This document shows, one piece after another, positions 8,577 to 18,176 of a DNA stretch of 64,000 bases. The notes under the pieces are model-generated. The model made no database searches, had not been told where the DNA came from, and was given only the letters and a program-made list of their open reading frames with translations. Location: the NCBI GenBank assembly GCA_030832825.1, contig JAURIJ010000002.1:1-64000 (forward strand), given 5' to 3'. Position 1 is the stretch's first letter, and the number at the start of each line of letters is the position of its first letter. Source of the stretch: Gammaproteobacteria bacterium. Its GTDB lineage: Bacteria; Pseudomonadota; Gammaproteobacteria; Pseudomonadales; Pseudohongiellaceae. Both the position numbers and the translations under genes were made by a program.

Positions 8577-8885
8577 CTAGAGCAGCTTTTCCAGCTCGAC
8601 GATACTTTCCGCTATCTTGCGCGGATCGAGAGGATAATTGCCGAGTCGCAGCATTTCCCTGATGTTGTCGACCTTGGCGGTGTCGTACTCCGCCGAGGCG
8701 GACTTGATCGCGGCGCTCACTGCCTCGGAGAGCTTCAGGTCTGGTTCGGTCCGGGGCAATTCATCCGGCGTTAGCCGCATGGAAGTGTCCTGGGCAGCCT
8801 TTTCCCGCAAGTCCTTCACACGCTTGTTGTCAGAGATGCTTTGCAGGCTGGATTTGCCAGGGTCTGTCGGATTGATTGTGTTCAT
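8577..8885 (-). CDS. flgM: anti-sigma-28 factor FlgM
   Basis: FlgM binds FliA until the hook is finished and is then exported, releasing late gene expression. The 102-residue product has the disordered, charged N-terminal half usual for FlgM and the conserved C-terminal sigma-binding helices, recognisable in KVDNIREMLRLGNYPLDPRK and IAESIVELEKLL. ATG 8885 gives the normal family length. A candidate sigma-28 promoter at 8938-8965 would give the usual feedback loop. It is co-transcribed with flgN and lies downstream of flgA on the same strand. Confidence 0.92.
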   Translation of the reverse strand: MNTINPTDPGKSSLQSISDNKRVKDLREKAAQDTSMRLTPDELPRTEPDLKLSEAVSAAIKSASAEYDTAKVDNIREMLRLGNYPLDPRKIAESIVELEKLL

Positions 8886-8937
8886 AATGTTGGCCAGTTC
8901 ATGAAATCGCGAAGAGTAATGGCACGCTACGTCAGGG

Positions 8938-8965
8938 CAGTCGACACTTGTTGCGCTGTGCTTTA
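8938..8965 (-). promoter_or_regulatory. candidate sigma-28 promoter for flgM-flgN
   Basis: On the minus strand TAAA (8965-8962), 16 bases and GTCGACTG (8945-8938) match the FliA pattern, again with AAGT before the -10 box. It is 52 bases upstream of the flgM ATG. flgMN is a classic FliA-dependent operon. Confidence 0.6.
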
Positions 8966-9007
8966 GTGAATTGATGATTTTTTTTCGCCACGCCATCGCA
9001 CCTGCGG

Positions 9008-9934
9008 TCAAAGCGGCTCGACGCGACGCACGCCGGTAACGATCGCGTTGAATCGTTCGCCCGACTCGCCGCTGCGCACCGTGATCTGATCGCCCGTCAT
9101 GCCGTCATCCTCGGCAACGGCGTAAGACTCGATGCTGACCGGACCACGCCGCACGGCCACCACCACTTCGTCTCCCCGCACGACATCGGCGAGTGAGCGA
9201 ATGCCCGAAAGACGCAGCGGCTGTCCGGGCTGCAACGGCCCCGTCGCCACCGCGCGACGCAGGGATTCCACCGAGGTGATCACATCGGCCGGAAGCGGCC
9301 CGTAAAATGTGGCGGGGCGGGTGTTGGCCTCGCTCAGGGCGGTGCCACGCGGCACAAGCGTGGTCACCGTCAGTGCCGTGCCGGCCTGCAGCACGTCAGC
9401 AGCCTGAAGCACCGAGCCCACCGCAAGATCGCGCGCCACCTTGGCACCGCGCAGTTGGGCAAGAGTGAGACCGCGCGCGACAGACACTCTGGCCGGGTCT
9501 ACCTCTAGCACTTGCAGGTCCGCCTCGGCGATCAGATCCCCTGCCTGCTTCGCGACCGTGAGCTGATAAGCCTGCTGCCCTCCGACAACCCCCGCGCTGC
9601 TGCGCGCCGCGCCAGCCGGCGCGGCGAGTGTCTCCTCACGATTCATGCGCGTCACGATCGACCAATTCAAGCCGGGGCACTCCACCCTCAGCGTACGCCC
9701 GTCGTTGAACGGGAAGCTGAAAACGTAAGGCGTGTCGCACGCGGGCACACGGATGCGTCGATCCAACAGGTCCAGGCTGACGCCGCGCGCCTCTTCGCCC
9801 TGACTCGCGGCGAGCCAGACCTGCAACTGCACTACCATTTCGGCGCGCAGGTCGGCCTCTGCCGCCAGCGCTCGCGGCCCGCCGAGCAGCCACAGCAGGC
9901 TCAGGATCAGACTCAGCAACAAAGTTCTACTCAT
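9008..9934 (-). CDS. flgA: FlgA, P-ring assembly chaperone
   Basis: FlgA is a periplasmic chaperone that helps FlgI polymerise into the P ring. The 308-residue product has a signal peptide (core LLLSLILSLLWLLGG), a poorly conserved N-terminal domain with one cysteine pair, and a C-terminal SAF/ChapFlgA domain with repeated beta motifs (ARDLAVGSVLQAADVL, RAVATGPLQPGQPLRLSGIR). It is somewhat longer than the 220-250 residues common for FlgA. ATG 9934 is the start that places the signal peptide first. A sigma-28-like site lies at 10042-10069 on this strand. The gene diverges from flgB, as in Vibrio. Confidence 0.9.
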   Translation of the reverse strand: MSRTLLLSLILSLLWLLGGPRALAAEADLRAEMVVQLQVWLAASQGEEARGVSLDLLDRRIRVPACDTPYVFSFPFNDGRTLRVECPGLNWSIVTRMNREETLAAPAGAARSSAGVVGGQQAYQLTVAKQAGDLIAEADLQVLEVDPARVSVARGLTLAQLRGAKVARDLAVGSVLQAADVLQAGTALTVTTLVPRGTALSEANTRPATFYGPLPADVITSVESLRRAVATGPLQPGQPLRLSGIRSLADVVRGDEVVVAVRRGPVSIESYAVAEDDGMTGDQITVRSGESGERFNAIVTGVRRVEPL

Positions 9935-10041
9935 GGAGTTCCCTTGCGTCGGAACGCGCTGACCGGCCACGCCGGCAAAGCGGCATGCCGATGCCGGAAT
10001 CTTGCCGCTTTGCCCTCGGGAGCCGACCCCTCCCCACAGGG

Positions 10042-10069
10042 GTATCGACACTTTCACCATCACACTCTA
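10042..10069 (-). promoter_or_regulatory. candidate sigma-28-like promoter for flgA
   Basis: Minus-strand TAGA (10069-10066), 16 bases, then GTCGATAC (10049-10042), with AAGT before the -10 box. One base differs from TAAA. It lies about 108 bases upstream of the flgA ATG. Confidence 0.42.
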
Positions 10070-10123
10070 GGGCTTGCAAGGCTTTTCAGCATCTTACAGG
10101 AGGCCCGATGCCGTTTTCAAATG

Positions 10124-10141
10124 CTGGCACAGCTTGTGCTT
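10124..10141 (+). promoter_or_regulatory. candidate sigma-54 promoter for flgB operon
   Basis: CTGGCACAGCTTGTGCTT has a perfect TGGCAC -24 box (GG 10126-10127) and GC at 10138-10139, ten bases apart. The -12 box is TGTGC instead of TTGC. Transcription would start near 10151, 26 bases before the flgB ATG. Sigma-54 control of rod-hook operons is established in Pseudomonas and Vibrio. Confidence 0.6.
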
Positions 10142-10176
10142 ATACACAGTCGTACCGACACAAAGGCAGACGTCTC

Positions 10177-10578
10177 ATGGCATTGCTCGACTCTTACTTC
10201 TCGCTGCACAACAGCGCCCTGCAACTGCGCAACACGCGGCTTGAGCTGATTTCGCAGAATATCGCGAATGCTGCCACGCCAAACTATCGCGCGAAGGATC
10301 TGGACTTCGCCGCCGCCATGCGCAAGGCCGAAGGCAGTCAGGGGATGCAAGTACGCAACACCGATGAGCAGCACCTGGGTAGCTCTGGCAGCGGCCGACC
10401 ATCCGTGAGCAACGCCATTGTCTATCGCGTGCCGCTGAACCCAAGTCTCGACAACAACACAGTGGAAATCGGCCTGGAGCAGGCCAAGTTCGGCCGTGCC
10501 GCCGCCGACTATCAGGCCTCTCTGCAGTTTCTTGAATCGCGCGTGAGCGGCCTGCGCAAAGCACTGCGAGGAGAATGA
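10177..10578 (+). CDS. flgB: flagellar rod protein FlgB
   Basis: FlgB is the proximal rod subunit joined to the MS ring through FliE. The 133-residue product has the rod/hook N-terminal motif LISQNIANAATPNYRAKDLD and the C-terminal helix FGRAAADYQASLQFLESRVSG. ATG 10177 fits family length; upstream in-frame codons belong to the leader. It opens the operon flgBCDEFGHIJKL, and its last codons overlap the ribosome site of flgC. Confidence 0.95.
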   Translation: MALLDSYFSLHNSALQLRNTRLELISQNIANAATPNYRAKDLDFAAAMRKAEGSQGMQVRNTDEQHLGSSGSGRPSVSNAIVYRVPLNPSLDNNTVEIGLEQAKFGRAAADYQASLQFLESRVSGLRKALRGE

Positions 10579-10580
10579 AC

Positions 10581-11006
10581 ATGGCACTTGATCGGATTTT
10601 CGATATTGCGGGCAGTGGCCTGAGCGCGCAGCTGATTCGCATGAACTCCACCGCCAGCAATATCGCCAACAGCAATGTGGTGGCAGGCTCGGAGGCGGAG
10701 GCATTCCGCGGCAAACGCCCGGTCTTTCAGTCCATCCTCAATCAGATGGTCAGCGCACAGGGCCAGTCGGCAGGCGGGGGGGTCAGAGTCGCGGACATTG
10801 TCGACGATCCCCGCCCCTTGAAGGAGATGTACAACCCGGGGCACCCAATGGCCAATGCTGACGGGTATATCTGGGGCTCCAATGTCAACGAAGTCGAAGA
10901 AATGATCGAAATGCTTGATGCCTCACGCGGCTATCAGAACAACGTGGAGGTCATCAAGACCGCCAAGGACCTGATGCTGCGCACCCTTGACATCACGAAG
11001 GCTTGA
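10581..11006 (+). CDS. flgC: flagellar rod protein FlgC
   Basis: FlgC is a proximal rod subunit. The 141-residue product begins [20 protein letters not shown] and contains [15 protein letters not shown] and the C-terminal [20 protein letters not shown], all diagnostic. ATG 10581 is preferred over ATG 10575 because GAGGAG lies seven bases before it. It starts two bases after the flgB stop. Confidence 0.95.
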   Translation: MALDRIFDIAGSGLSAQLIRMNSTASNIANSNVVAGSEAEAFRGKRPVFQSILNQMVSAQGQSAGGGVRVADIVDDPRPLKEMYNPGHPMANADGYIWGSNVNEVEEMIEMLDASRGYQNNVEVIKTAKDLMLRTLDITKA

Positions 11007-11026
11007 CCTCCAGGAAACCGACCCTC

Positions 11027-11710
11027 ATGAGCAATGTCACTCTTCCCAGCAACATCCTGACCACCGAGCAATTGGAAGCGCAGAAGTATGCGCCCAAGAC
11101 CGTGGATCAGTCGCTAGGCCGTGATGCCTTCCTGAAGCTGTTTACCACCCAGCTGAAGAGTCAGGACCCGCTGAGCCCGATGGAAAACGAGGCCTTCGTG
11201 GCGCAACTGGCGCAGTTCTCCTCGCTGGAATCCATGAAGGCGATGCAGGGCGCCATGGAAACCATGTCAAGCAACATGCTGCAGGCACGCCTGATGGACA
11301 GCACCAGCATGCTCGGGCGCAGCGTGCCGTCCACCTCTGGCACCGTGATCGGCGGTGCGGGAAGGGTGTCACAGATCAGCGCCGACTTGCCGGAAGGAGC
11401 TGACAGTGGCCGCTTCGTGGTGAAGAATGCCGAGGGCGTGGTAGTTTTTGAACGTGCATTTGGCAAACAGCCCGCTTCCACGCTTGCGCTGGAATGGAAA
11501 GGAGTCTCGGCGAAAGGAGAAGAGGTGCCGCTGGGGCTTTATTCCGTCTCCGTCGACATTCAGCGCGCGGGGGTGGCTGGCGCGGCACGCGTGACCACCA
11601 ATGAATTGATCACGGCCGTGCGCTGGGACGAGGATGCGTCCGGCCTGGTCGTAGAAACCGAGACCGGAAAAGAAATCAACCTGGCGCAGCTGCAGCGAAT
11701 CGGTCTGTAG
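11027..11710 (+). CDS. flgD: hook-cap scaffold protein FlgD
   Basis: FlgD caps the growing hook and lets FlgE subunits polymerise; it is discarded when FlgK arrives. The 227-residue product has the conserved N-terminal motif [20 protein letters not shown] followed by [14 protein letters not shown], then a beta-rich FlgD Ig/tudor-like region with [22 protein letters not shown] 11027, 20 bases after flgC, begins the family-typical sequence. It is directly followed by the unusually large hook gene. Confidence 0.94.
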   Translation: MSNVTLPSNILTTEQLEAQKYAPKTVDQSLGRDAFLKLFTTQLKSQDPLSPMENEAFVAQLAQFSSLESMKAMQGAMETMSSNMLQARLMDSTSMLGRSVPSTSGTVIGGAGRVSQISADLPEGADSGRFVVKNAEGVVVFERAFGKQPASTLALEWKGVSAKGEEVPLGLYSVSVDIQRAGVAGAARVTTNELITAVRWDEDASGLVVETETGKEINLAQLQRIGL

Positions 11711-11753
11711 CGAAGCAAATCAATCACATCCGAAATTTCAAGAGGAACGCCAC

Positions 11754-14669
11754 ATGTCATTCTATACATCACTGACCGGACTGAACGCTGCGACAACCGA
11801 GCTCGCGGTCACCTCCAACAATATCGCGAACGCCGGCACCTCGGGGTTCAAGAAGTCCGGCGCCGACTTTGGTGACATCTTCGCGACGTCCCCGCTGCAG
11901 AAGGCCTCGAGCGTCGTCGGTAACGGCGTGTCGCTGAAGCAGGTTGTGCAGGAGTTCAGCCAGGGCAATATCGAGTTCTCGGCGAACTCGCTCGATCTGG
12001 CCATCACCGGTGACGGCTTCTTCGCCCTGCAATCGCCCGATGGTACCAAGATCTATACCCGCAACGGCGGCTTCGTGCTGAACGAGCAGAACCAGATGGT
12101 CAACAGTGCCGGTCAGTCCCTGATGTCACTGCCGGTGGATTCCACCAACAAGGCGGACTTCAGCAAGCCGCTGAGCGCCCTGACGATTCCACGCAAGACC
12201 GTCTCCGAATTCAAGGCCACGACCAATGTGGAGCTGGGGCTCAACCTGCCCTCCAGCAGCCAGCCCATCACGGCGGCTTTCAATCGCAACAAGCCGGACA
12301 CGTATCACAAGACCACCTCGTTCACGATCTACGGGGCATCAGGCTCCTCGCACCTGGCGACCGCCTACTACGTGAAGACGGCCACGGCAACAGCCGACGA
12401 CCCCTACAACAAGTGGCAGACCTATGTGTACATCGACGATCAATTCGTGACGCCGGAACTGATCCAAGCCTCTGACCGCTCCGGCGACCAGTATTTCGTC
12501 AACAAGTTCGGCGAGATCAAGACGGCATCCGAACTGGTGCAATTGCAGCGCACCAGCGCAGAAAGCGAGAAATACCTGATCACCACAGGAACGCTGTACA
12601 AGAAGTACTCTTACGACAATCTCTCCAGCCCGATCGAATCCACGCCAGCTACCGTGGAAACCCAAGTGGCATCGACCTCGCCCTACCGTGACAACCTGAA
12701 TCTGACCAACAATCAGGACGGCGTCGACTTTTCGAACATGAGCCGAGCTCAGCTCACCAATATGTTCAAGGTCTCGGTGGATGGCTCGACCTCGTTCAAT
12801 GTTGGCCTGGAACACCTGGCCGGGCGCGATGTCAAGATGTCCGGCACTCAGATCGCCTTCGAATTGACCAATCAGTTGAATACCCGGTTCGGTGACGGCC
12901 GGCGCTTCGATTTCTCGCAAGAGGACGCGGGCAATATCACGATCACCAAGGTCGAGTCTGACGGCAGCTTCAGCGAACTGGACCTCAATATCCGCGAGAT
13001 CCTCGAGAATATCGGCACCGTAGAAGAGGTTAGCCTCATCGACAACGACGAGGCCGATCCTGAAGCCCTGACCTATGCCATCAACAAGTACCTTCAGTCG
13101 ATCCCCGATGCCGACCCGGATGCCGTGTTCAAAGACCTGACGATCGAGTACGACTTCGTCAACCAGGGCTTGAAGGTGACGCAGAATGGCAGCATCGGTG
13201 AGATTTTTGTCCGCAAGACTGCGGGCGAAGGTGTCGATCCCATTTTCGGCGTCCGAACGGCGCCCGGAGAATCGGTGGATCCCGAAGTGCCGGATGACTT
13301 CGGCACACTGCTGTTGCCGCAGGACAATGATCCCGACGTGATTCTGCTGCGCGATATCCGTCCCAATGGCTCCGCGATTGCCGGCGCGCGAGAACAACGT
13401 TTCGGCATCAGCGTGACCTACTCCGACGGCAAATTCCTGATTCGCAGCGGCTCAACAGGCGACCAGTCCAGCCTGGCGGTGAGCCTGAATTACGAGCCAG
13501 ATCCGATTACTGGCGAACCCTCAGATCTACTCACTGTGTCCTCGGAACTGGCCCTCGAACTGCTGGGCATCCCGGAGGAAGGGCTGGCCGTAAGTCCGCA
13601 GTCATCACAGATCAATAACGTCCCCACCGTTCGCGGTCAGCAATCGAGCCCGGCAGTGGTCTACGGCAAGCAGATGGGTGTTGACCCGCGCCGCTCGTTC
13701 TCGGTGACAGCAGCCAACCGCAGCCTGACCGTCATCATCGACGGCATCTCGTCGCAGATTCGGCTGGACCCGGGACAGTACTCCATTGGCACCTTCACCC
13801 AGCACTTGCAAGACCGCATCAACCTGATGTCGGACAGCCTCGGTCGCAGTGTCTCCGGGGTCAAGGTCGTGTTCGACGACAGCCGTGGCGGCTTGGTGAT
13901 CACCGGTTCAACTACCACCGACGAGTCCTTCATCCAGATCGCGGGGCATCCAGACTTCGGTCTGGACGACATCGACGCCGTGTTCGGAAAGACCTCCACC
14001 TATATCGAACTGGAGCAGGAAATCGTGTCCGGCGGGTCGATGTATGTCTACCAGGACAAGAACGGCAAGTGGATAGAGACGTCCGACAAGGGCGAGTTCG
14101 ACGACAACAATATTCCCTACTGGACGCCGATCTTCCTCGACAAGGGCGAGCTGACATTCGACACCAGCGGAGCGCTGGTGTCGCCGATCGGAGAATCGCG
14201 CCTCGAAAGCGCCAGCATCACCGGCACCGTTGTGGCGCTGGACTACGGCAAGAGCACCCAGTTCAACAGCCCGTTCGCCGTCTTGAGCCAGAGCCAGAAC
14301 GGTGCGCCAGAAGGCGATCTGGTGGGCGTGAACATCGGCGATGACGGGCTGGTCGTGGCCAGCTACTCCAACGGCTCGCAGAAGTCGCTGGGCAAGATCA
14401 TCATCGCGAACTTCGCGACGCCGCAGGGCCTGCGTCAGATCGGCGACTCCAGCTTCTATGCGACCTCCGAGTCGGGCGAAGCCACCTACGGAGAGCCCGG
14501 TGCCGCCGGCTTCGGCACCCTGCGTGCCGGTGCGCGGGAACGCTCCAATGTGGATTTGACTGCAGAGCTGGTGGATCTGATCACCGCGCAGCGAAACTTC
14601 CAGGCGAACGCCAAGGCCATCGAGACGACCAATGCGATGACCCAGGCCATCATCAACATCCGTGGCTGA
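11754..14669 (+). CDS. flgE: giant flagellar hook protein FlgE
   Basis: FlgE polymerises into the flexible hook. Identity is clear from the N-terminal NNIANAGTSGFKKSGADF, the D1 region DGFFALQSPDGTKIYTRNGG, and the C-terminal ITAQRNFQANAKAIETTNA. At 971 residues it is about twice the usual 400-450. The extra sequence lies between roughly residues 150 and 760, is acidic and Thr/Ser/Asp-rich, and includes a bacterial-Ig-like piece (ANRSLTVIIDGISSQIRLD) also seen in other long hook proteins. The expansion should add outer domains to the hook surface. AGAGGA precedes ATG 11754. There is no internal stop or frameshift. Confidence 0.93.
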   Translation: MSFYTSLTGLNAATTELAVTSNNIANAGTSGFKKSGADFGDIFATSPLQKASSVVGNGVSLKQVVQEFSQGNIEFSANSLDLAITGDGFFALQSPDGTKIYTRNGGFVLNEQNQMVNSAGQSLMSLPVDSTNKADFSKPLSALTIPRKTVSEFKATTNVELGLNLPSSSQPITAAFNRNKPDTYHKTTSFTIYGASGSSHLATAYYVKTATATADDPYNKWQTYVYIDDQFVTPELIQASDRSGDQYFVNKFGEIKTASELVQLQRTSAESEKYLITTGTLYKKYSYDNLSSPIESTPATVETQVASTSPYRDNLNLTNNQDGVDFSNMSRAQLTNMFKVSVDGSTSFNVGLEHLAGRDVKMSGTQIAFELTNQLNTRFGDGRRFDFSQEDAGNITITKVESDGSFSELDLNIREILENIGTVEEVSLIDNDEADPEALTYAINKYLQSIPDADPDAVFKDLTIEYDFVNQGLKVTQNGSIGEIFVRKTAGEGVDPIFGVRTAPGESVDPEVPDDFGTLLLPQDNDPDVILLRDIRPNGSAIAGAREQRFGISVTYSDGKFLIRSGSTGDQSSLAVSLNYEPDPITGEPSDLLTVSSELALELLGIPEEGLAVSPQSSQINNVPTVRGQQSSPAVVYGKQMGVDPRRSFSVTAANRSLTVIIDGISSQIRLDPGQYSIGTFTQHLQDRINLMSDSLGRSVSGVKVVFDDSRGGLVITGSTTTDESFIQIAGHPDFGLDDIDAVFGKTSTYIELEQEIVSGGSMYVYQDKNGKWIETSDKGEFDDNNIPYWTPIFLDKGELTFDTSGALVSPIGESRLESASITGTVVALDYGKSTQFNSPFAVLSQSQNGAPEGDLVGVNIGDDGLVVASYSNGSQKSLGKIIIANFATPQGLRQIGDSSFYATSESGEATYGEPGAAGFGTLRAGARERSNVDLTAELVDLITAQRNFQANAKAIETTNAMTQAIINIRG

Positions 14670-14699
14670 TCCTGACACACAGCAAGCGAGGACAGGGCA

Positions 14700-15464
14700 A
14701 TGGACAGACTGATTTTCACCGCACTGGGCGCTGCATCGAGCCAGCAGTTCAACCGGGTGCAGCTGACCAACGACCTGGCCAACCTGTCCACGACAGGCTA
14801 CAAGCGCGCAACCATGACCACGACCCAGTCGGTCTACCTCGACGGGCCAGGAATGCCGACACGCTTCCAGCCTATCGTGTCGACCGGGGTAGCGCAGGTC
14901 CGACTGGAGTCTGGGCCGGTGACCTACACCGGCAATGCCATGGACATCGCGCTGAACGATCAGACCGTGCTTGGCGTGCAGACGCAGGAAGGCACTATCG
15001 CCTTTACCCGTCGCGGCGACCTGCGCGTGTCGGCCACCGGCCTGCTGCTCACGGGGGCGGGGGATGTGGTGATGGGCGAAGGCGCGCCCATGACCGTCCC
15101 GCAGGGCTTTCTGATCGACATGAGCCCGGACGGCACCGTCTATGCCATGAACCCGGAAGACGAAGCAGCAGAGCCAGTCGTGGTCGGCAACCTGATGTTG
15201 CGTGATGCCAGCGCCACCCAGCTGGTGCGACGCGCTGACGGCCTGTACGAAGTGGAAGGCAGTGGTGGCCAGGGCGGCGATTTTCAGAGCGGCCCCTTGC
15301 CGGCCTCACTGTCGCCCGCCTCGCTGGAAGGCAGCAATGTCAACCCAGTGGAGATCATGGTGAGCCTGCTGGATCTGTATCGCTCGTTCGAAATGCAGAT
15401 GAAGATGATCAAGAACTCCGAAGAAATCGACAAAGACGGCACGGCCATGATCAGTCTGCGTTGA
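14700..15464 (+). CDS. flgF: flagellar rod protein FlgF
   Basis: FlgF is the proximal rod subunit next to FlgG. The 254-residue product has the rod N-terminus (VQLTNDLANLSTTGYKRATM), central NAMDIALNDQTVLGVQT, and the C-terminal motif LEGSNVNPVEIMVSLLDLYR typical of FlgF/FlgG. It lies 30 bases after flgE and is shorter than FlgG in its beta domain, as usual. Confidence 0.94.
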   Translation: MDRLIFTALGAASSQQFNRVQLTNDLANLSTTGYKRATMTTTQSVYLDGPGMPTRFQPIVSTGVAQVRLESGPVTYTGNAMDIALNDQTVLGVQTQEGTIAFTRRGDLRVSATGLLLTGAGDVVMGEGAPMTVPQGFLIDMSPDGTVYAMNPEDEAAEPVVVGNLMLRDASATQLVRRADGLYEVEGSGGQGGDFQSGPLPASLSPASLEGSNVNPVEIMVSLLDLYRSFEMQMKMIKNSEEIDKDGTAMISLR

Positions 15465-15498
15465 ACATTGGAATCACTTTTTAGCTGAGAGGAAAAAA

Positions 15499-16284
15499 AT
15501 GGACGCATCAATGTGGGTCGCCAAGACCGGCCTTTCCGCGCAGTCGACGCGGATGACGGTGATCGCCAACAACCTGGCAAACGTGAACACAACCGGCTTC
15601 AAGAAAGACCGCGCCATGTTCGAGGATCTGCTGTACCAGCGCATTGCTCAGGCTGGCGCCCAGACTGACGTGAACTCGCAGAACCCCACCGGCCTCATGC
15701 TGGGGACAGGGACGCGGGTGGTCTCTACGGAGAAAGTACACCGCCAGGGCAATATGATCGCCACTGAGAACGCGCTGGATGTTGCCATTGCCGGCGACGG
15801 CTTTCTGTCGGTGCAGCAAGCCGATGGCACCATCGCCTACACCCGTGACGGGTCACTGAAGCTGTCCAACACTGGTGCTCTGGTCACCGCATCGGGCGAG
15901 GCCATCATCCCCGCCGTGACCATTCCGCAGGATGCGGCCAGCATCACCATCGGCCGTGACGGCATCGTCTCTGCGGAACTGGCCAACGGCGGTGGTTCAG
16001 TCCAGGTCGGCCAGCTGCAGCTGTCTCGGTTCGTCAACAACGCAGGCCTGCAGCCGATCGGCCGCAATCTCTACCAGCAGACCACTGCCAGCGGCACTGC
16101 CATCGTCGGCATTCCCGGCGCACAGGGCGCCGGCGTGCTGATGCAAGGCAGCCTCGAAGCCTCGAACGTGAACATCGTGGAGGAAATGGTGAACATGATC
16201 GAGACTCAGCGCGCGTACGAAATCAATTCCAAAGCCATTTCCGCGGCGGACGGGATGCTGCGCTTCCTCAACAACAACCTGTAA
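15499..16284 (+). CDS. flgG: distal rod protein FlgG
   Basis: FlgG forms the distal rod that crosses the periplasm. The 261-residue product matches the usual 260: IANNLANVNTTGFKKDRAMF at the N-terminus, NALDVAIAGDGFLSVQQADG in the middle and LEASNVNIVEEMVNMIETQR at the end. GAGAGGA lies before ATG 15499. It is the best-conserved gene of the operon and anchors the calls around it. Confidence 0.97.
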   Translation: MDASMWVAKTGLSAQSTRMTVIANNLANVNTTGFKKDRAMFEDLLYQRIAQAGAQTDVNSQNPTGLMLGTGTRVVSTEKVHRQGNMIATENALDVAIAGDGFLSVQQADGTIAYTRDGSLKLSNTGALVTASGEAIIPAVTIPQDAASITIGRDGIVSAELANGGGSVQVGQLQLSRFVNNAGLQPIGRNLYQQTTASGTAIVGIPGAQGAGVLMQGSLEASNVNIVEEMVNMIETQRAYEINSKAISAADGMLRFLNNNL

Positions 16285-16313
16285 TCGCGTTCCCAGAACG
16301 CCCGGATCCCATC

Positions 16314-17006
16314 ATGAACAAGCCCTTCAGAGTCGTTGCCGCAAGCACCCTGCTCCTGCTCGCCGCCTGCACCGGGACACAACGTGTGCCGGACGCATTC
16401 GAGTCCGATATCGACCTGCTCTACCCCAGCACGGCGGCCGCGCCGCAGGTACGCACCGGCTCGATCATGGACAATGGCGCGCGGCTGTATCCCACGCGCA
16501 GGATCTATCAGAGTGGCAGCATCAAGGTGGGCGACATCATCACCATCGTGCTCAACGAAACGGCACAGGCCTCCCGATCTTCGGGACTGACGGCAGAACG
16601 TGAAACCTCTAACAACCTGCTGGGCGAGAACCAGGCGGCCTCCCTGTTTTCCGCCGGCAGCTTTCTGGATGGCGCCCCGGCGGGGGGATCGACACTCTCG
16701 AGCACCGGCGGCGGAACCGCGGATCAGTCGGCATCACTGACCGGCTCCATCTCCGCCGTGGTGGTGGACGTCATGGAGAATGGCAACCTGGTGGTTCTGG
16801 GCGAAAAGCAACTGACCCTGACGGAGGGCACGGAAACCATTCGCGTCAAAGGCGTGGTGCGCCCGGAAGATATCCAACCCAACAACACCGTGCAGTCGCG
16901 ACGTATCGCCAATGCCCAGTTTTCCTACAACGGTTCGGGCGAGCTCGCTCGGGCAGCCCGGGTGCCCGTTGGCCTGCGCGCGCTGATCGGCTTTTGGCCC
17001 TTCTGA
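16314..17006 (+). CDS. flgH: L-ring lipoprotein FlgH
   Basis: FlgH makes the L ring, the bushing in the outer membrane. The 230-residue product has a lipoprotein signal with lipobox LLAAC, then GSIKVGDIITIVLNETAQAS and NLVVLGEKQLTLTEGTETIR, and ends RVPVGLRALIGFWPF, close to the family end motif. The LP rings here probably sit inside a larger H ring made by FlgP and FlgT. Confidence 0.95.
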   Translation: MNKPFRVVAASTLLLLAACTGTQRVPDAFESDIDLLYPSTAAAPQVRTGSIMDNGARLYPTRRIYQSGSIKVGDIITIVLNETAQASRSSGLTAERETSNNLLGENQAASLFSAGSFLDGAPAGGSTLSSTGGGTADQSASLTGSISAVVVDVMENGNLVVLGEKQLTLTEGTETIRVKGVVRPEDIQPNNTVQSRRIANAQFSYNGSGELARAARVPVGLRALIGFWPF

Positions 17007-17018
17007 GGAGAATTGCCC

Positions 17019-18176
17019 ATGCACACCCCCTTTCGTCTGTTTCTTGCGCTCAGCACGCTCTTGCTGACCAGCACCAGTCATGGCGACCGACTCAAGGATC
17101 TCGCCGATGTCGCCGGAGTGCGCAGCAATCAGCTCATTGGCTATGGCCTGGTGGCCGGCTTGTCCGGCACCGGCGATGGCAAGGACCTGCCGCTGACCGG
17201 ACAGAGCCTGCGCGCCCTGCTGTCTGGCCTGGGCGTGAGCGTCGACAGCCCGATCAGTGAATTCGACCTGGGCGACAGCCTGGTGGCATTGGCACGCCAG
17301 AACGCCAATCAGGCGGTGCAGACCGACAATGTCGCCGCGGTGATCGTGACGGCCGAAGTACCTGCCTTCGCCAAGCCGGGGCAACGTCTGGATGTCCACG
17401 TGTCGGCTATCGGCACAGCCTCCAGCCTGCGCGGGGGCAATCTGGTGATGACAGAATTGCGTGGCATCGACGGGCAAGTCTATGCCCTGGCACAGGGGCC
17501 TCTATCAGTCACTGGTGTCAGCGCCGATGCGGCAGGCTCTACCCTCGAAATAGGCGTGCCGACGTCTGCGCGCATTCCCAATGGCGCCATTCTCGAGAAT
17601 CTGATCGAGTCGCCCTTTGCCGACGCGGGCCACGTGGTCTTCAACGTCAGGGATGCGGACTTTTCCACGACGCACCGCATCACCAGTGCCATCAACTCGA
17701 CATTCGGCGAGGGCACTGCCGTGCCCCTGGACAGCGTCTCCGTGGCCGTCATCGTGCCGCAGGACGCCACGCAGAAGATCAGCTTCATCAGCGAATTGCA
17801 GGAACTGGACATCGAACCTGGGGAGCCCACGGCCCGCGTGATCATCAACTCGCGGACAGGCACCGCGGTCATCAACCGTTCTGTCCGAGTGACGGCGGCT
17901 GCGGTGTCGCACGGCACGCTGACTGTCCGCGTCGATGCGTTCAACGAAGTCAGTCAGCCCGAGGCCTTCAGCCAGGGCGACACCGTGCCGGTACAAAACG
18001 CCGACATCGGTGTCGAGGAAGAAGTAAGCAGCATGTTCGTGTTCGACGCCGGAGTGGAGCTGCAGGAAATCGTGGACGCGCTCAACCAGGTGCGGGTGAC
18101 TCCGTCATCGCTCATCGCAATTCTGGAAGCCCTCAAGCGTGCCGGCAGCCTGCGCGCCGAACTGGTGGTGATCTGA
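17019..18176 (+). CDS. flgI: P-ring protein FlgI
   Basis: FlgI forms the periplasmic P ring around the rod. The 385-residue product has a signal peptide ending STSHG, then DLADVAGVRSNQLIGYGLVA and GLVAGLSGTGDGKD, and a C-terminus INRSVRVTAAAVSHGTLTV with VTPSSLIAILEALKRAGSL. ATG 17019 is used because GAGGAG lies eight bases upstream; an in-frame TTG at 17013 is less likely. The stop overlaps the flgJ start by one base (TGATG). Confidence 0.96.
   Translation: MHTPFRLFLALSTLLLTSTSHGDRLKDLADVAGVRSNQLIGYGLVAGLSGTGDGKDLPLTGQSLRALLSGLGVSVDSPISEFDLGDSLVALARQNANQAVQTDNVAAVIVTAEVPAFAKPGQRLDVHVSAIGTASSLRGGNLVMTELRGIDGQVYALAQGPLSVTGVSADAAGSTLEIGVPTSARIPNGAILENLIESPFADAGHVVFNVRDADFSTTHRITSAINSTFGEGTAVPLDSVSVAVIVPQDATQKISFISELQELDIEPGEPTARVIINSRTGTAVINRSVRVTAAAVSHGTLTVRVDAFNEVSQPEAFSQGDTVPVQNADIGVEEEVSSMFVFDAGVELQEIVDALNQVRVTPSSLIAILEALKRAGSLRAELVVI

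Noticed and set aside
12339-13397. 352-residue minus-strand reading frame inside flgE
   Set aside because: Antisense to the flgE insert with shadow-type composition.
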